From assembly GCA_964416595.1 (NCBI GenBank), contig CAYQES010000002.1, forward strand, positions 114,384 through 178,383: DNA of 64,000 nt. Reading direction: 5' to 3'. Source of the DNA: JAKFYM01 sp964416595 (GTDB taxonomy: Bacteria > Bdellovibrionota > UBA1018 > CAIPTA01). Both the position numbers and the translations under genes were made by a program. Positions 33,647 through 41,825 of the stretch are shown here, piece after piece (within the stretch, counting starts at the first letter, position 1; each line of letters starts with the position of its first letter). Under the pieces are notes generated by a model that did not search any database, was not told the DNA's origin, and saw nothing but the letters and a program-made list of their open reading frames with translations.

Positions 33647-33983
33647 GGGGGTAGCATAGGGGATTTGCCGTACTTCCGCGAGATGGCCCACTGAATTGGT
33701 TCCATGTGACTATTGGTAAAGAAGGCGCACGTCTCTTGGGGCGGGATTTTCACGGGTTTTATTAATATGGTTTGTAAAAAGGTAAGGGTTTTTCGCTGGC
33801 GAATTTCTAAATATTCTGACTAATTTAGTATAAAATATTGATATTATTAAATAAATTAGCAGCGTAAAAAATATCTAGCTGGTTTAATTTATTTTGACTT
33901 ACTAAGTTCGGCAACGCTATAACGCTGCTCACCTTAAAAGGGCATTTGCCCGAGAAACACGACCATTGGGAAAGGGAGAGAAT
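33647..33983. other. Divergent promoter region between pip and the S41 protease gene
   Basis: About 340 bases, AT-rich from 33780 to 33900, with no credible ORF. A sigma-70-like promoter (33893-33923) reads toward the S41 gene. Confidence 0.45.
33893..33923 (+). promoter_or_regulatory. Probable promoter of the S41 protease gene
   Basis: TTGACT (33893-33898) and TATAAC (33918-33923), spacer 19 (18 if TGACTT is used), 61 bases before the ATG. Confidence 0.45.
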
Positions 33984-35678
33984 ATGAATTTTAACAAGCT
34001 TCTGAGGGGGATGGCTTTAGGGGCACTTTTACTGCTCCCTTTGTCTTCGGCGCAGGCTGCACTTAGCACTGAACAGCGCTTGGCCGATTTTAACCAGCTG
34101 GTGAATATTATCCAGCGTAACTATGGTCCACTTCGTTGGAAGCAAACCACGATCGGTTTAGATTTCCCTAAGGTAGTAGGCGAGTACCAGCAACGGGCTG
34201 CCGCTGCTACCAGTGATGCGGAATTCCACCGGGTGTTGGCTCAGTTTATCTCTGAGTTAAAAGATGCACACGTGAGCCCCATGGTTCCCTCTAATCACAG
34301 AGCGAATTTGGGATTCGTGGCTGATTTCGTGGAAGGCAAGGTATTGATCGAGAGCATTGATACTTTACGTTTGCCCGAAGTACTTTTCCCCTTCAAAAAA
34401 GGCGACCAAGTGCTAGCTCTGGGTGGAGTGCCCGTAAAACAATTGATGGCTGAACTTGCGAAGGTTGGACACACCGGCCACGATGCTAGCAATGATCGCA
34501 TCACGGCCGCTCGTCTTACGAGCCGTCGCCAAGCTTCTGGTTTGGCTGTACCCAAAGGCGTGATCACAGTTACCGTTCTTCCTAAGGGCGCCGCGGCGCC
34601 TAAAACGGTTACGGCAACCTGGGCTGTTTTCGGCTCTCCTCTAGTAGATATGGACGATTTGGCTGGCTTGATGGAATCCAGCGTTCCTAATGCTATTCCT
34701 ACGGCTGCCGATGGCGAATCCTTTTTGGCTGATTTGAAAAAACTTTCTCTCTTCAATTCGATTTTGCCTACAGCTCGTTTGGATGAATTCAAGGCTACCG
34801 GCTTGAGTGATATCGGTAATCCACGCCCCATGTTCAAATTGCCTGAGGGTGCGAGAGAATTGCCTGGCCATACTTCCACCACAGCGGCGATCTATGAGGC
34901 CGGTGGCAAGCGTATCGGACTCCTCCGGATTCCTAGTTACACCGACGATAACTTGGTGAACGAGTTAGCGCGGGCCGTGAAGGTAATGGAAGAACAAACG
35001 GATGTATTGGTTATTGACCAAACCAACAACCCCGGTGGTTCTGTGGCCATGGTTTCCGATATCGTTGGTCTTTTTGCAAAAGAGAGCTACAAGGATATGA
35101 ATTTTGAAATTCGTCCTAGCCTCGGCTGGTTGACTACTTTCCAAGCTGTTAACCAAGAGATTGCCGATATGTTGAAAGCCAATCCTGCGGATATGGCTGC
35201 TAACGCCTTGAAAGCTCGTTTCGATTACATGGAAGCGGAAATTCGGGATTCTATCGTAAACAAGCAGTTCCTCTCCAATCCTGTTTCTTTGAATTTGAAT
35301 GGTACGTTTGGCATGATCCAGCCTATACAGGCCGTGAATTATTCCAAACCGATCCTACTTTTGATCAACGAATTTGATTTCTCTGGTGGAGATGCTTTCC
35401 CTGCCTTGATGAAAGATAATGGCCGGGTAACTATTTTCGGTGCCCAGACTTCTGGAGCCGGCGGAAACGTGAGTGAGTATGGTCCGTTGTCGAACTCTTA
35501 CTTCAAGCTGCACCTCACGGAGAGCCTGATGGTTCGCCCCAATGGCGAATACATGGAGAACAGAGGCGTGAAACCTGATATCGCCTACACTGTTACCGAA
35601 GATGATTTCATGAATGGCTACCGTAACTATGTGCAGGCCTTTACGGCCGAAGCCTTGAAGTTAGTGGCTGGTCAGTAA
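33984..35678 (+). CDS. Secreted S41-family peptidase
   Basis: 564 aa from ATG 33984 (AAAGGGAGAG before it; a 6-codon upstream extension is unlikely). Signal peptide to about residue 26 (LPLSSAQA). A PDZ-like region lies near 100-200 (FPFKKGDQVLALGGVPVKQL). The S41 core includes IGLLRIPSYTDDN, DVLVIDQTNNPGGS (the conserved D-x-R/Q-x-N-x-GG strand), ILLLINEFDFSGGDAFPALMKDNGRV with the presumed nucleophile Ser, and IFGAQTSGAGG. In CtpA-type enzymes the last segment carries the catalytic Lys (TxGKG); here it is Ala, so catalysis would be of the tricorn/IRBP kind or impaired. Family members degrade or process envelope proteins. A strong terminator follows. Confidence 0.88.
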   Translation: MNFNKLLRGMALGALLLLPLSSAQAALSTEQRLADFNQLVNIIQRNYGPLRWKQTTIGLDFPKVVGEYQQRAAAATSDAEFHRVLAQFISELKDAHVSPMVPSNHRANLGFVADFVEGKVLIESIDTLRLPEVLFPFKKGDQVLALGGVPVKQLMAELAKVGHTGHDASNDRITAARLTSRRQASGLAVPKGVITVTVLPKGAAAPKTVTATWAVFGSPLVDMDDLAGLMESSVPNAIPTAADGESFLADLKKLSLFNSILPTARLDEFKATGLSDIGNPRPMFKLPEGARELPGHTSTTAAIYEAGGKRIGLLRIPSYTDDNLVNELARAVKVMEEQTDVLVIDQTNNPGGSVAMVSDIVGLFAKESYKDMNFEIRPSLGWLTTFQAVNQEIADMLKANPADMAANALKARFDYMEAEIRDSIVNKQFLSNPVSLNLNGTFGMIQPIQAVNYSKPILLLINEFDFSGGDAFPALMKDNGRVTIFGAQTSGAGGNVSEYGPLSNSYFKLHLTESLMVRPNGEYMENRGVKPDIAYTVTEDDFMNGYRNYVQAFTAEALKLVAGQ

Positions 35679-35703
35679 GAATTCTGCATCATTTCTGAAT
35701 TTT

Positions 35704-35732
35704 GGGGCCCCTTTTTAGGGGCCCTTTTTTTT
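35704..35732 (+). terminator. Intrinsic terminator after the S41 gene
   Basis: GGGCCCC and GGGGCCC arms with loop TTTTTA, followed by eight T, 26 bases after the stop codon. Confidence 0.88.
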
Positions 35733-35842
35733 GCTGCAGTAGGCTGAAGGGGCGGCTTTTTGCGCTGCTGTTTTATCCTCAAAAATGCCCAAACGTGCTA
35801 CCCTGATTTTGCACACTTATTTGTCAGTGAAGGGAGCAGGGC

Positions 35843-38110
35843 ATGAGCATCGATAGCACCAAAGAATTTGTGGAAAACGCCTACAAAAAAATGGAAAAAA
35901 ATCTGGCGGTGGTTCGTAAGCGTTTGAATCGTCCGCTCACGCTCATGGAAAAAATTGTGCTGGGTCACCTGCACGATCCCGAGAACCAAGATCTACAGGC
36001 AGGAAAAAGTTTTTTGCTGCTAAATCCGGATCGAGTGGCCATGCAGGACGCTACAGCACAAATGGCCTTGCTGCAATTCATGAGCGCCGGGGTAGCCCGC
36101 ACAGCGGTTCCCACTTCCGTTCACTGCGATCACTTGTTGCTCGGCCGTTTTGGCGCCGATAAAGATTTGCCGATCGCTTTGAAAGCCAACCAAGAAGTGT
36201 TCGATTTTTTAGAGAGTGTTTCGCAAAAATACGGAGTGGGTTTCTGGAAACCAGGCTCCGGCATCATCCACCAAGTGGTTTTGGAAAATTATGCGTTCCC
36301 TGGCGGCTTGATGATCGGCACCGATTCCCATACTCCTAATGCGGGTGGTTTAGGCATGGTGGCCGTGGGCGTGGGTGGATCCGACGCGGTGGATGTGATG
36401 GCCGGTTTCCCTTGGGAAGTAAAATACCCGAAACTTATAGGCGTAAAACTTAGTGGCAAACTGAATGGTTGGACAAGCCCCAAGGACGTGATCTTAAAAC
36501 TCCTCGGCATCCTCACCGTAAAAGGCGGCACCAATAAAATCGTGGAATATTTTGGCGATGGCGCAACTAGCATCAGCTGCACGGGCAAAGGCACGATCAC
36601 CAATATGGGCGCGGAACTAGGTGCTACCACCTCCCTCTTTCCTTTCGACGACAATATGGCTCGCTACTTAAAGGCCACTCGCCGCTCAGACTTGGCGGAT
36701 TTAGCAGCAAAGTACATACACCTCGTAACGGCGGACGTCGAGGTGTTGAAGGATCCTTCCAAATACTACGACGAAATCATCGAGATCAATCTTTCAGAGC
36801 TGGAACCCCACGTGGTAGGCCCCCATACGCCAGATTTGGCGCGCCCGATTTCAAAATTGAAGGCCGAGGTAAAAGAGAAGGGCTATTCCCCTGTCCTAAC
36901 GGCAGCTCTCATTGGCAGTTGCACCAACTCTTCCTACGAAGATATTTCCCGGGCTGCTGATGTGGCGAACCAAGGGATTGCCCACGGTATGAAATCTAAG
37001 AGTGAGCTCTTTATTTCTCCCGGATCCGAACAGGTTTTTGAAACCGTGAAGCGGGATGGTTTGCTTTCTACTTTAGAAAAAGTGGGCGGTATCATTCTCA
37101 CGAACTCTTGCGGACCCTGCATTGGCCAGTGGAAGCGGGATAATATGGCCGATGGCACCAAGAACGCCATTATCACAAGTTTTAACCGAAACTTCCGGGG
37201 TAGAAATGATTCCAACTCGGAGACCGAATCATTCATTTCCTCTCCTGAAATCGTGGTGGCCATGGGCTTGGCGGGCCGATTGGATTTTGATCCCCTTCAC
37301 GATGAATTGACCGACGCTAAAGGCGGCAAGTTCAAATTGAAAGAGCCGCAAAAAGCTAATGACATTCCTCCTTCGGGATTTATTCCTAAGGCCGAAGGTT
37401 TTGTGAAGCCCGCCGCTGATGGTTCGAAAGTGAACGTAAAGATTGCTAGCGGCAGTGACCGCTTGCAGGCTTTGGAACCTTTTAAGCCTTGGGATGGCAA
37501 GGATTTGAAAGAGCTTCCACTTTTATTGAAGGCCAAAGGCAAGTGCACCACGGATCATATTTCTCCTGCTGGCCCTTGGCTGAAGTACCGGGGCCACTTG
37601 GATAATATTTCTAACAATATGTTCTTGGGCGCTGTGAATGCTTTCACTGGAGAAGCGGGCAAAGTGATGAATGCGTTCACGGGCGATAAAGCGGAAATTC
37701 CGAAAGTGGCCCGGGATTATAAAGCCAAGGGATTGCAGTGGGTGGTGATCGGCGATGAAAACTACGGCGAAGGATCTTCCCGGGAGCACGCGGCCATGAG
37801 TCCGCGTTTCTTGAACGGCATCGCCGTGATCGTGAAGAGCTTCGCGCGGATTCACGAAACGAACTTGAAAAAACAGGGCCTCTTGCCTTTAACATTCGCG
37901 AATCCTGCGGATTACGATCTTGTAGAGGATGGGGATAAGGTTTCGCTGACGGGCTTGTCTGGTTTGGCTCCCGGCAAAGACGTGAGCTGCACGCTCCACC
38001 ATAAGAATGGCAAGAGTGATACGATCACTTTGAAGCATACGTTGAATGCGGAACAGATCGCCTGGTTTAAGGCGGGTTCGGCGTTGAATGTGTTGAAGAC
38101 GAAGCGTTAG
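35843..38110 (+). CDS. acn: Aconitate hydratase, mitochondrial type
   Basis: 755 aa. [4Fe-4S] ligands: GSCTNSSYED (first Cys) and NSCGPCIGQW (second and third). Substrate motifs: IGTDSHTPNAGGLGMVAVGVGG, TTDHISPAGPW, and ENYGEGSSREHAAMSPRFLNG in the swivelling C-terminal domain. The N-terminus (VENAYKKMEKNLAVVRKRLNRPLTLMEK) and length are those of the mitochondrial-like aconitase found in Bacteroidetes, Deltaproteobacteria and relatives, not of AcnA or AcnB. It isomerises citrate and isocitrate. It stands alone; the convergent HNH gene overlaps its end by 4 bases. Confidence 0.96.
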   Translation: MSIDSTKEFVENAYKKMEKNLAVVRKRLNRPLTLMEKIVLGHLHDPENQDLQAGKSFLLLNPDRVAMQDATAQMALLQFMSAGVARTAVPTSVHCDHLLLGRFGADKDLPIALKANQEVFDFLESVSQKYGVGFWKPGSGIIHQVVLENYAFPGGLMIGTDSHTPNAGGLGMVAVGVGGSDAVDVMAGFPWEVKYPKLIGVKLSGKLNGWTSPKDVILKLLGILTVKGGTNKIVEYFGDGATSISCTGKGTITNMGAELGATTSLFPFDDNMARYLKATRRSDLADLAAKYIHLVTADVEVLKDPSKYYDEIIEINLSELEPHVVGPHTPDLARPISKLKAEVKEKGYSPVLTAALIGSCTNSSYEDISRAADVANQGIAHGMKSKSELFISPGSEQVFETVKRDGLLSTLEKVGGIILTNSCGPCIGQWKRDNMADGTKNAIITSFNRNFRGRNDSNSETESFISSPEIVVAMGLAGRLDFDPLHDELTDAKGGKFKLKEPQKANDIPPSGFIPKAEGFVKPAADGSKVNVKIASGSDRLQALEPFKPWDGKDLKELPLLLKAKGKCTTDHISPAGPWLKYRGHLDNISNNMFLGAVNAFTGEAGKVMNAFTGDKAEIPKVARDYKAKGLQWVVIGDENYGEGSSREHAAMSPRFLNGIAVIVKSFARIHETNLKKQGLLPLTFANPADYDLVEDGDKVSLTGLSGLAPGKDVSCTLHHKNGKSDTITLKHTLNAEQIAWFKAGSALNVLKTKR

Positions 38111-38403
38111 TCTTCTTCTTTTATTTTCTTTAAAGCCTCTTCCACGGGCGTGGAGAGTTTTTTCGATTGGTTGCACGGCTTGCAAGCGGGCACTACATTG
38201 CCTTTGGAGCTCGTGCCTCCCCGGGCCACGGGCACGATGTGATCCATGGTGAGTTTGGCGGCTGGGAATTTTTTCCCGCAATAGTGGCAAAGGCCTTTAC
38301 CCAGAATATTTTTCCACCATTGGGAGCTTTTGAGCTCCTGGGCTTTTTTGCGTTCTTTGGCGATATGGGCTTTATCCGCCTCTAAGTTGTACCATTCGGC
38401 CAT
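38107..38403 (-). CDS. HNH endonuclease domain protein
   Basis: 98 aa. Structural zinc pair CHYCGKKF and CKPCNQSK, with the beta-beta-alpha catalytic motif LTMDHIVPVARGGTSSKGNVVPA between them (Asp-His, then Asn). The N-terminus is helical and charged. Small standalone HNH proteins of this build (McrA-like) nick DNA, but chromosomal copies are widespread and often of unknown role. No mobile element borders it. It converges on aconitase with a 4-base overlap. Confidence 0.9.
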   Translation of the reverse strand: MAEWYNLEADKAHIAKERKKAQELKSSQWWKNILGKGLCHYCGKKFPAAKLTMDHIVPVARGGTSSKGNVVPACKPCNQSKKLSTPVEEALKKIKEED

Positions 38404-38459
38404 GATGGGCTTTGCCTTTCCGTGGGGATTATATATAGTCGCCCGCTAAGAGGAATTCA

Positions 38460-39023
38460 ATGCAGTCTTCTCAGATCACTTTTGCCCAAGGTTGGCGCCC
38501 ATTTTCCGTGGGGAAGCCCGATGTGGTGCGGGCGCTCGCCAGCGCCGAGGGTGTGGCCGATCGATTGCGGGTGGTGGCCTTTGCGGAACTCCAGGCCCGG
38601 GATGCATTTTTGTGGGGAGCGGAGCGCTTTCCTGATGCGCCGGAAGAGTGGCGCCAGGATTGGCTGCGGTTTGCGGCTGTAGAGGATCGCCATGCTCAGA
38701 TGCTGCTCGATCGTATGACGGCTTTGGGAGTGGAGGCGGGAGCACGGAAGGTTTCGGATAAACTCAGCCACCTTTGCCGGATGGCGGAAGATCCTGTGAC
38801 GTTTCTTTTTTTACTTTCCAGTGCTGAGGAGCGGGGCATGGAAGCGGGCATGATTTTGGGGAAACAGATGCAAGCTGTGGATCCAATTTCTGCGGCGATT
38901 TTTGCGCAGATCGCAGAAGAAGAAGTGGAACATGTGGCTTCGGCTACGGCGGCTTTGGCGGGGCAATCGATTTTGCAGCTCAAAGAAAAAGCGAAGGCGA
39001 TGACCTTGGCTTTAGCGCACTAA
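38460..39023 (+). CDS. Ferritin-like di-iron protein (DUF455-like)
   Basis: 187 aa, all helical. Metal-site pattern typical of a four-helix di-iron bundle: FAELQARDAF with Glu and ERFPDAP on helix 1, FAAVEDRHAQMLL (ExxH) on helix 2, SSAEERGMEAGM on helix 3, and IAEEEVEHVASA (ExxH) on helix 4. This resembles DUF455/COG2833 and MiaE-type folds. The function could be tRNA hydroxylation or redox chemistry; nothing nearby decides it. The ATG follows AGAGGAATTCA. Its 3' end overlaps the convergent desaturase gene by 12 bases. Confidence 0.75.
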   Translation: MQSSQITFAQGWRPFSVGKPDVVRALASAEGVADRLRVVAFAELQARDAFLWGAERFPDAPEEWRQDWLRFAAVEDRHAQMLLDRMTALGVEAGARKVSDKLSHLCRMAEDPVTFLFLLSSAEERGMEAGMILGKQMQAVDPISAAIFAQIAEEEVEHVASATAALAGQSILQLKEKAKAMTLALAH

Positions 39024-39938
39024 CTCCCGGATCACCTGCCCGTAACTTGTGTAGAAATTTTTTTCCGGCAAAGATCCCCGCTCTTTCATCAATTTATGCA
39101 CTTCCCATAAACGATAAAAAGGAACGGCCACGTATAAATGGTGTTCGATATGGTAGTGCACTCCATGGGGGGCTACGAAAAATGCCTGCAAAGGATTTAC
39201 TACGGTGCGGGAATTGTAGCGTTGGTCGGGGCCCGGTTGATAGCCCGCGTGTTCGGCGATGCCGCGGATCCGGAGCAATACTTGTAGGATTGTCATGGCG
39301 GGAATGAGCCAGAGGAAAAGATACAGCCAGGGGTGACCAAAATACCAAAGGGTGCCGAAAATCAAAAAGTTGGTGAATAGGATAGAAAAGATCACCGTGG
39401 ATAATCCCATGGGGTCATTATCTTTTTTCTTAGCTATCGCCAGTTGTTCCGTCGATTGCAGCTCTTTTCTTCTTTTATGAGATCCATAGAGAAAGTAGCG
39501 AATGAATTTAAAATAAGAAATTCCGCTAATATCCCGGAGTAATTTCCGGGCGAAACTTGCCTTGGAAATCGGATAACCGCCGATCAAAGTGATGTCGGGA
39601 TCATCGGGGGCTAAAGGATTTTTGTGGTGCTTTAAGTGGTTGTGCCGGTAGGAATAGAGAGAAAAAAGAATCGGGCCCGCACCGAGAAATTGGCCCATAT
39701 AATCGTTCAGGGTTTTGGATTTAGCCAAACGCCAGTGGCAACCGTCGTGCATGATGATCGCTAAAGCCACTTGGGTGCGGGCGATAAGGATGGCCGAAGC
39801 CAAATAAATAAGCGGGTGTGGGTACACAATCGCCAAGGCAAAAGAGCCGGCGATCACCAGCCAATCTCCGATGATCCAAGCAACAGATTGCCAAGGAGAA
39901 AGCTCGCTGTATTTCTTGATTTCTTCGGGCTTCAACAT
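39012..39938 (-). CDS. Fatty acid desaturase family protein
   Basis: 308 aa, four to six membrane spans. Three histidine boxes bind the di-iron centre: HDGCH (64-68), HNHLKHH (99-105) and HYHIEHH (near 270). It introduces a double bond or hydroxyl into acyl chains in the inner membrane; acyl-lipid, acyl-CoA and sphingoid-base substrates are all possible for this family. In a genome with SPT, a sphingolipid role is possible but unproved. Confidence 0.92.
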   Translation of the reverse strand: MLKPEEIKKYSELSPWQSVAWIIGDWLVIAGSFALAIVYPHPLIYLASAILIARTQVALAIIMHDGCHWRLAKSKTLNDYMGQFLGAGPILFSLYSYRHNHLKHHKNPLAPDDPDITLIGGYPISKASFARKLLRDISGISYFKFIRYFLYGSHKRRKELQSTEQLAIAKKKDNDPMGLSTVIFSILFTNFLIFGTLWYFGHPWLYLFLWLIPAMTILQVLLRIRGIAEHAGYQPGPDQRYNSRTVVNPLQAFFVAPHGVHYHIEHHLYVAVPFYRLWEVHKLMKERGSLPEKNFYTSYGQVIRELVR

Positions 39939-40041
39939 ATTAACAAATTATACCATTTTTTTTGCCCGAGCGAACGACCCGCCTGGCTGTAGCGCACTGT
40001 TTTGATTGGTTTTTACCTCTTTTAGTTTTAGCATTTTGCCT

Positions 40042-40611
40042 ATGCCGAAGAAAATACGTTGGGTTTTTGTGGTGGTGGCCTGCCTGTTAAGCATAGGCGG
40101 CGGCTTACTGTTAGGAAAGCTCAAAGAGAAAGACTATCTCGGGCTAATGTATAAACGGTCTGACTTTACCTTGCTGGATGATAGGGGGGATTTTTTTCGC
40201 CTCAGCCAGTTTCCCGATACTAAACTTCTTTTATTAGTGTTTACGCCCGATGAATTGCATCCCTCCATGGTGAAAAGTTTTCGGGAGTTTTCTGGGCATC
40301 TTGGGCAATTGGCCGCTCTGGACGTGGAAGTAAAATTAATTAGTCGCACGAATCGGGAGATTGTGCGTAATTTTAAAGAGGCCTCAGGTTTTATGCGCGC
40401 TTTACTTTTGGATAGTAGCGGCACCGTGGGGCAGATTTTAGGTGTATGGCCAGATCTGCAGCCCACGCATTATTGGCATTATGTGTTGCTGGATAATCGC
40501 ATGACGGTTTATTGGTCCACGCAATCGGAGCGGATATTATCCTACGAGGAAGTGATGGGTGAGTTGAAAAAAGTTAGTGCTTCGAAGCTGACTTCGAGTG
40601 GACAACCCTAA
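40042..40611 (+). CDS. Membrane-anchored peroxiredoxin/thioredoxin-fold protein without active cysteine
   Basis: 189 aa from ATG 40042, where a basic signal anchor begins (PKKIRWVFVVVACLLSIGG); the longer frame has a poor start. After the anchor the sequence follows the AhpC/TSA fold: YKRSDFTLLDDRGDFFRLSQFPDTKLLLLVFTPDELHPSM. Where peroxiredoxins have the peroxidatic Cys (TPxC), this has PDELHPS. The only cysteine is Cys14 in the membrane anchor. It cannot be a classical peroxidase and may be a structural or regulatory paralogue. Its 3' end overlaps queF by 38 bases, tail to tail. Confidence 0.7.
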   Translation: MPKKIRWVFVVVACLLSIGGGLLLGKLKEKDYLGLMYKRSDFTLLDDRGDFFRLSQFPDTKLLLLVFTPDELHPSMVKSFREFSGHLGQLAALDVEVKLISRTNREIVRNFKEASGFMRALLLDSSGTVGQILGVWPDLQPTHYWHYVLLDNRMTVYWSTQSERILSYEEVMGELKKVSASKLTSSGQP

Positions 40612-40966
40612 CCACGGTGTGGATATTTCCGCGCACATTGAAATCGGCCACCACTTCGAGTTCGTTGGGATCCAAGAGCTTGATGAGATCGTCGGAAATG
40701 ATGTTGGTTACATCTTCGTGGAAAACGCCCTGATCTCGAAATTTATTGATATAGAGTTTTAGGCTTTTGAGTTCCACACACCAAGCGTCGGGCTGGTAAC
40801 GGATGAAGATAGTGGCGAAATCGGGGAAACCGGTTTTTGGGCAGAGGCAGGTGAATTCTGGGCAAGTGAATTCCACCGTATAGCTGCGGCGGCGGTTGCG
40901 GTTGGGGAAACGCTCTAGCTGCGCTTCGCGGATTTCTTTGGTACCCCGGGGTTCTTTTTTGGCCAT
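40574..40966 (-). CDS. queF: NADPH-dependent 7-cyano-7-deazaguanine reductase QueF
   Basis: 130 aa, the short YkvM-type. Catalytic Cys42 and Asp49 lie in FTCLCPKTGFPDFATI, and substrate Glu65 in VELKSLKLYINKFRDQG, followed by VFHEDVTN. It reduces preQ0 to preQ1 in queuosine synthesis for tRNA. No preQ1 riboswitch is visible upstream. Other queuosine genes are not in the window. Confidence 0.95.
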   Translation of the reverse strand: MAKKEPRGTKEIREAQLERFPNRNRRRSYTVEFTCPEFTCLCPKTGFPDFATIFIRYQPDAWCVELKSLKLYINKFRDQGVFHEDVTNIISDDLIKLLDPNELEVVADFNVRGNIHTVVRVVHSKSASKH

Positions 40967-41009
40967 GGGGGTTTTCTAGCCTAAGAGAGAAAAAGTGTCC
41001 AGAGGGGAC

Positions 41010-41125
41010 GGCCCATCCTTGGGCACGCCTTATCCGCTGGTTAGCGTAAGAGAGAGATTATTTCTATTCTATGGCGGTTTGTCGGTTTTGGTCACGGACT
41101 CCTCCTTTCTGGCCCATCCTGGGCC
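41010..41125. repeat. Twin GGCCCATCC hairpins between queF and the GGDEF gene
   Basis: GGCCCATCCTTGGGC (41010-41024) and GGCCCATCCTGGGCC (41111-41125) are nearly the same small hairpin, about 100 bases apart. The second directly follows the GGDEF gene stop and is followed on the plus strand by GTTTT. They may be repeats or weak terminators. Confidence 0.4.
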
Positions 41126-41128
41126 GTT

Positions 41129-41683
41129 TTAAGCAGCGAGACAGACTTTGTTTTTTCCTGTCTGTTTGGCTTGGTATAGGGCTTGGTCCGCCTGGCCCAC
41201 CATCCGGCGGATTTCTCCATGGTTCTCTGCGGTGGCAACTCCAACACTCACGGTCACGTTCACTTCTCGCTGAATTTGTCGTCGTAGGGCTTCAGCCAAT
41301 ACCTTGGCTTGGTGCATGCCCGTAGATATGGCTAAGATGAATTCTTCGCCGCCGAAACGGCCCACTTCGGCGCCGGCGCGCACGCAGCGTTTTAGCACCT
41401 TGGCCACCCGGTGGAGAACATGATCGCCCACGATATGGCCTTCGAGATCATTCACGGCCTTGAAATTATCGATGTCCACCATGATCACCGAGATGGCCCC
41501 GCCATGGGCCTGGGCCGTCATGGTTTCCAGGCGCTGGAAGAATTCGTCGCGGCGGAGGAGACCGGTTAGATCATCACAAGCCACGCGGTTCTTCAGCTTC
41601 TGGATCATGCCCATCATTTTGTGCACGTCAGATTCCATTTCCTGGATCATCTGGCTGGCTACTTCTAGATTGCGGCGTTTCAT
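41129..41683 (-). CDS. Diguanylate cyclase (GGDEF domain)
   Basis: 184 aa from ATG 41681-41683. A helical N-terminus (about 1-35, ASQMIQEMESDVHKMMGM) precedes one GGDEF domain: DDLTGLLRRDEFF, VDIDNFKAVND, GRFGGEEFILAI (GGEEF, active form) and ADQALYQAKQTGKN. The inhibitory I-site RxxD before GGEEF is replaced by RAGA, so product inhibition is unlikely. It should make c-di-GMP in the cytoplasm; the coiled N-terminus may dimerise it. Confidence 0.92.
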   Translation of the reverse strand: MKRRNLEVASQMIQEMESDVHKMMGMIQKLKNRVACDDLTGLLRRDEFFQRLETMTAQAHGGAISVIMVDIDNFKAVNDLEGHIVGDHVLHRVAKVLKRCVRAGAEVGRFGGEEFILAISTGMHQAKVLAEALRRQIQREVNVTVSVGVATAENHGEIRRMVGQADQALYQAKQTGKNKVCLAA

Positions 41684-41825
41684 GGCGATTCCCTTCAAGA
41701 AGGGTAATTGCAGGGAGGGGGCCAGGTTGGAGTTTGCTGTGATTTTGCGGAGTTAGGGGCGGGGGTGTATCCGCGCGGAGACAGTCTGGGCGGATTAAAG
41801 CAAGTTGGGGAGAGACGGGGTGGGT

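Noticed and set aside
40967..41060. Possible preQ1 riboswitch upstream of queF
   Set aside because: The leader lacks the preQ1-I aptamer pattern (short GC stem with A-rich tail); only a small GCCCA/TGGGC hairpin is present.
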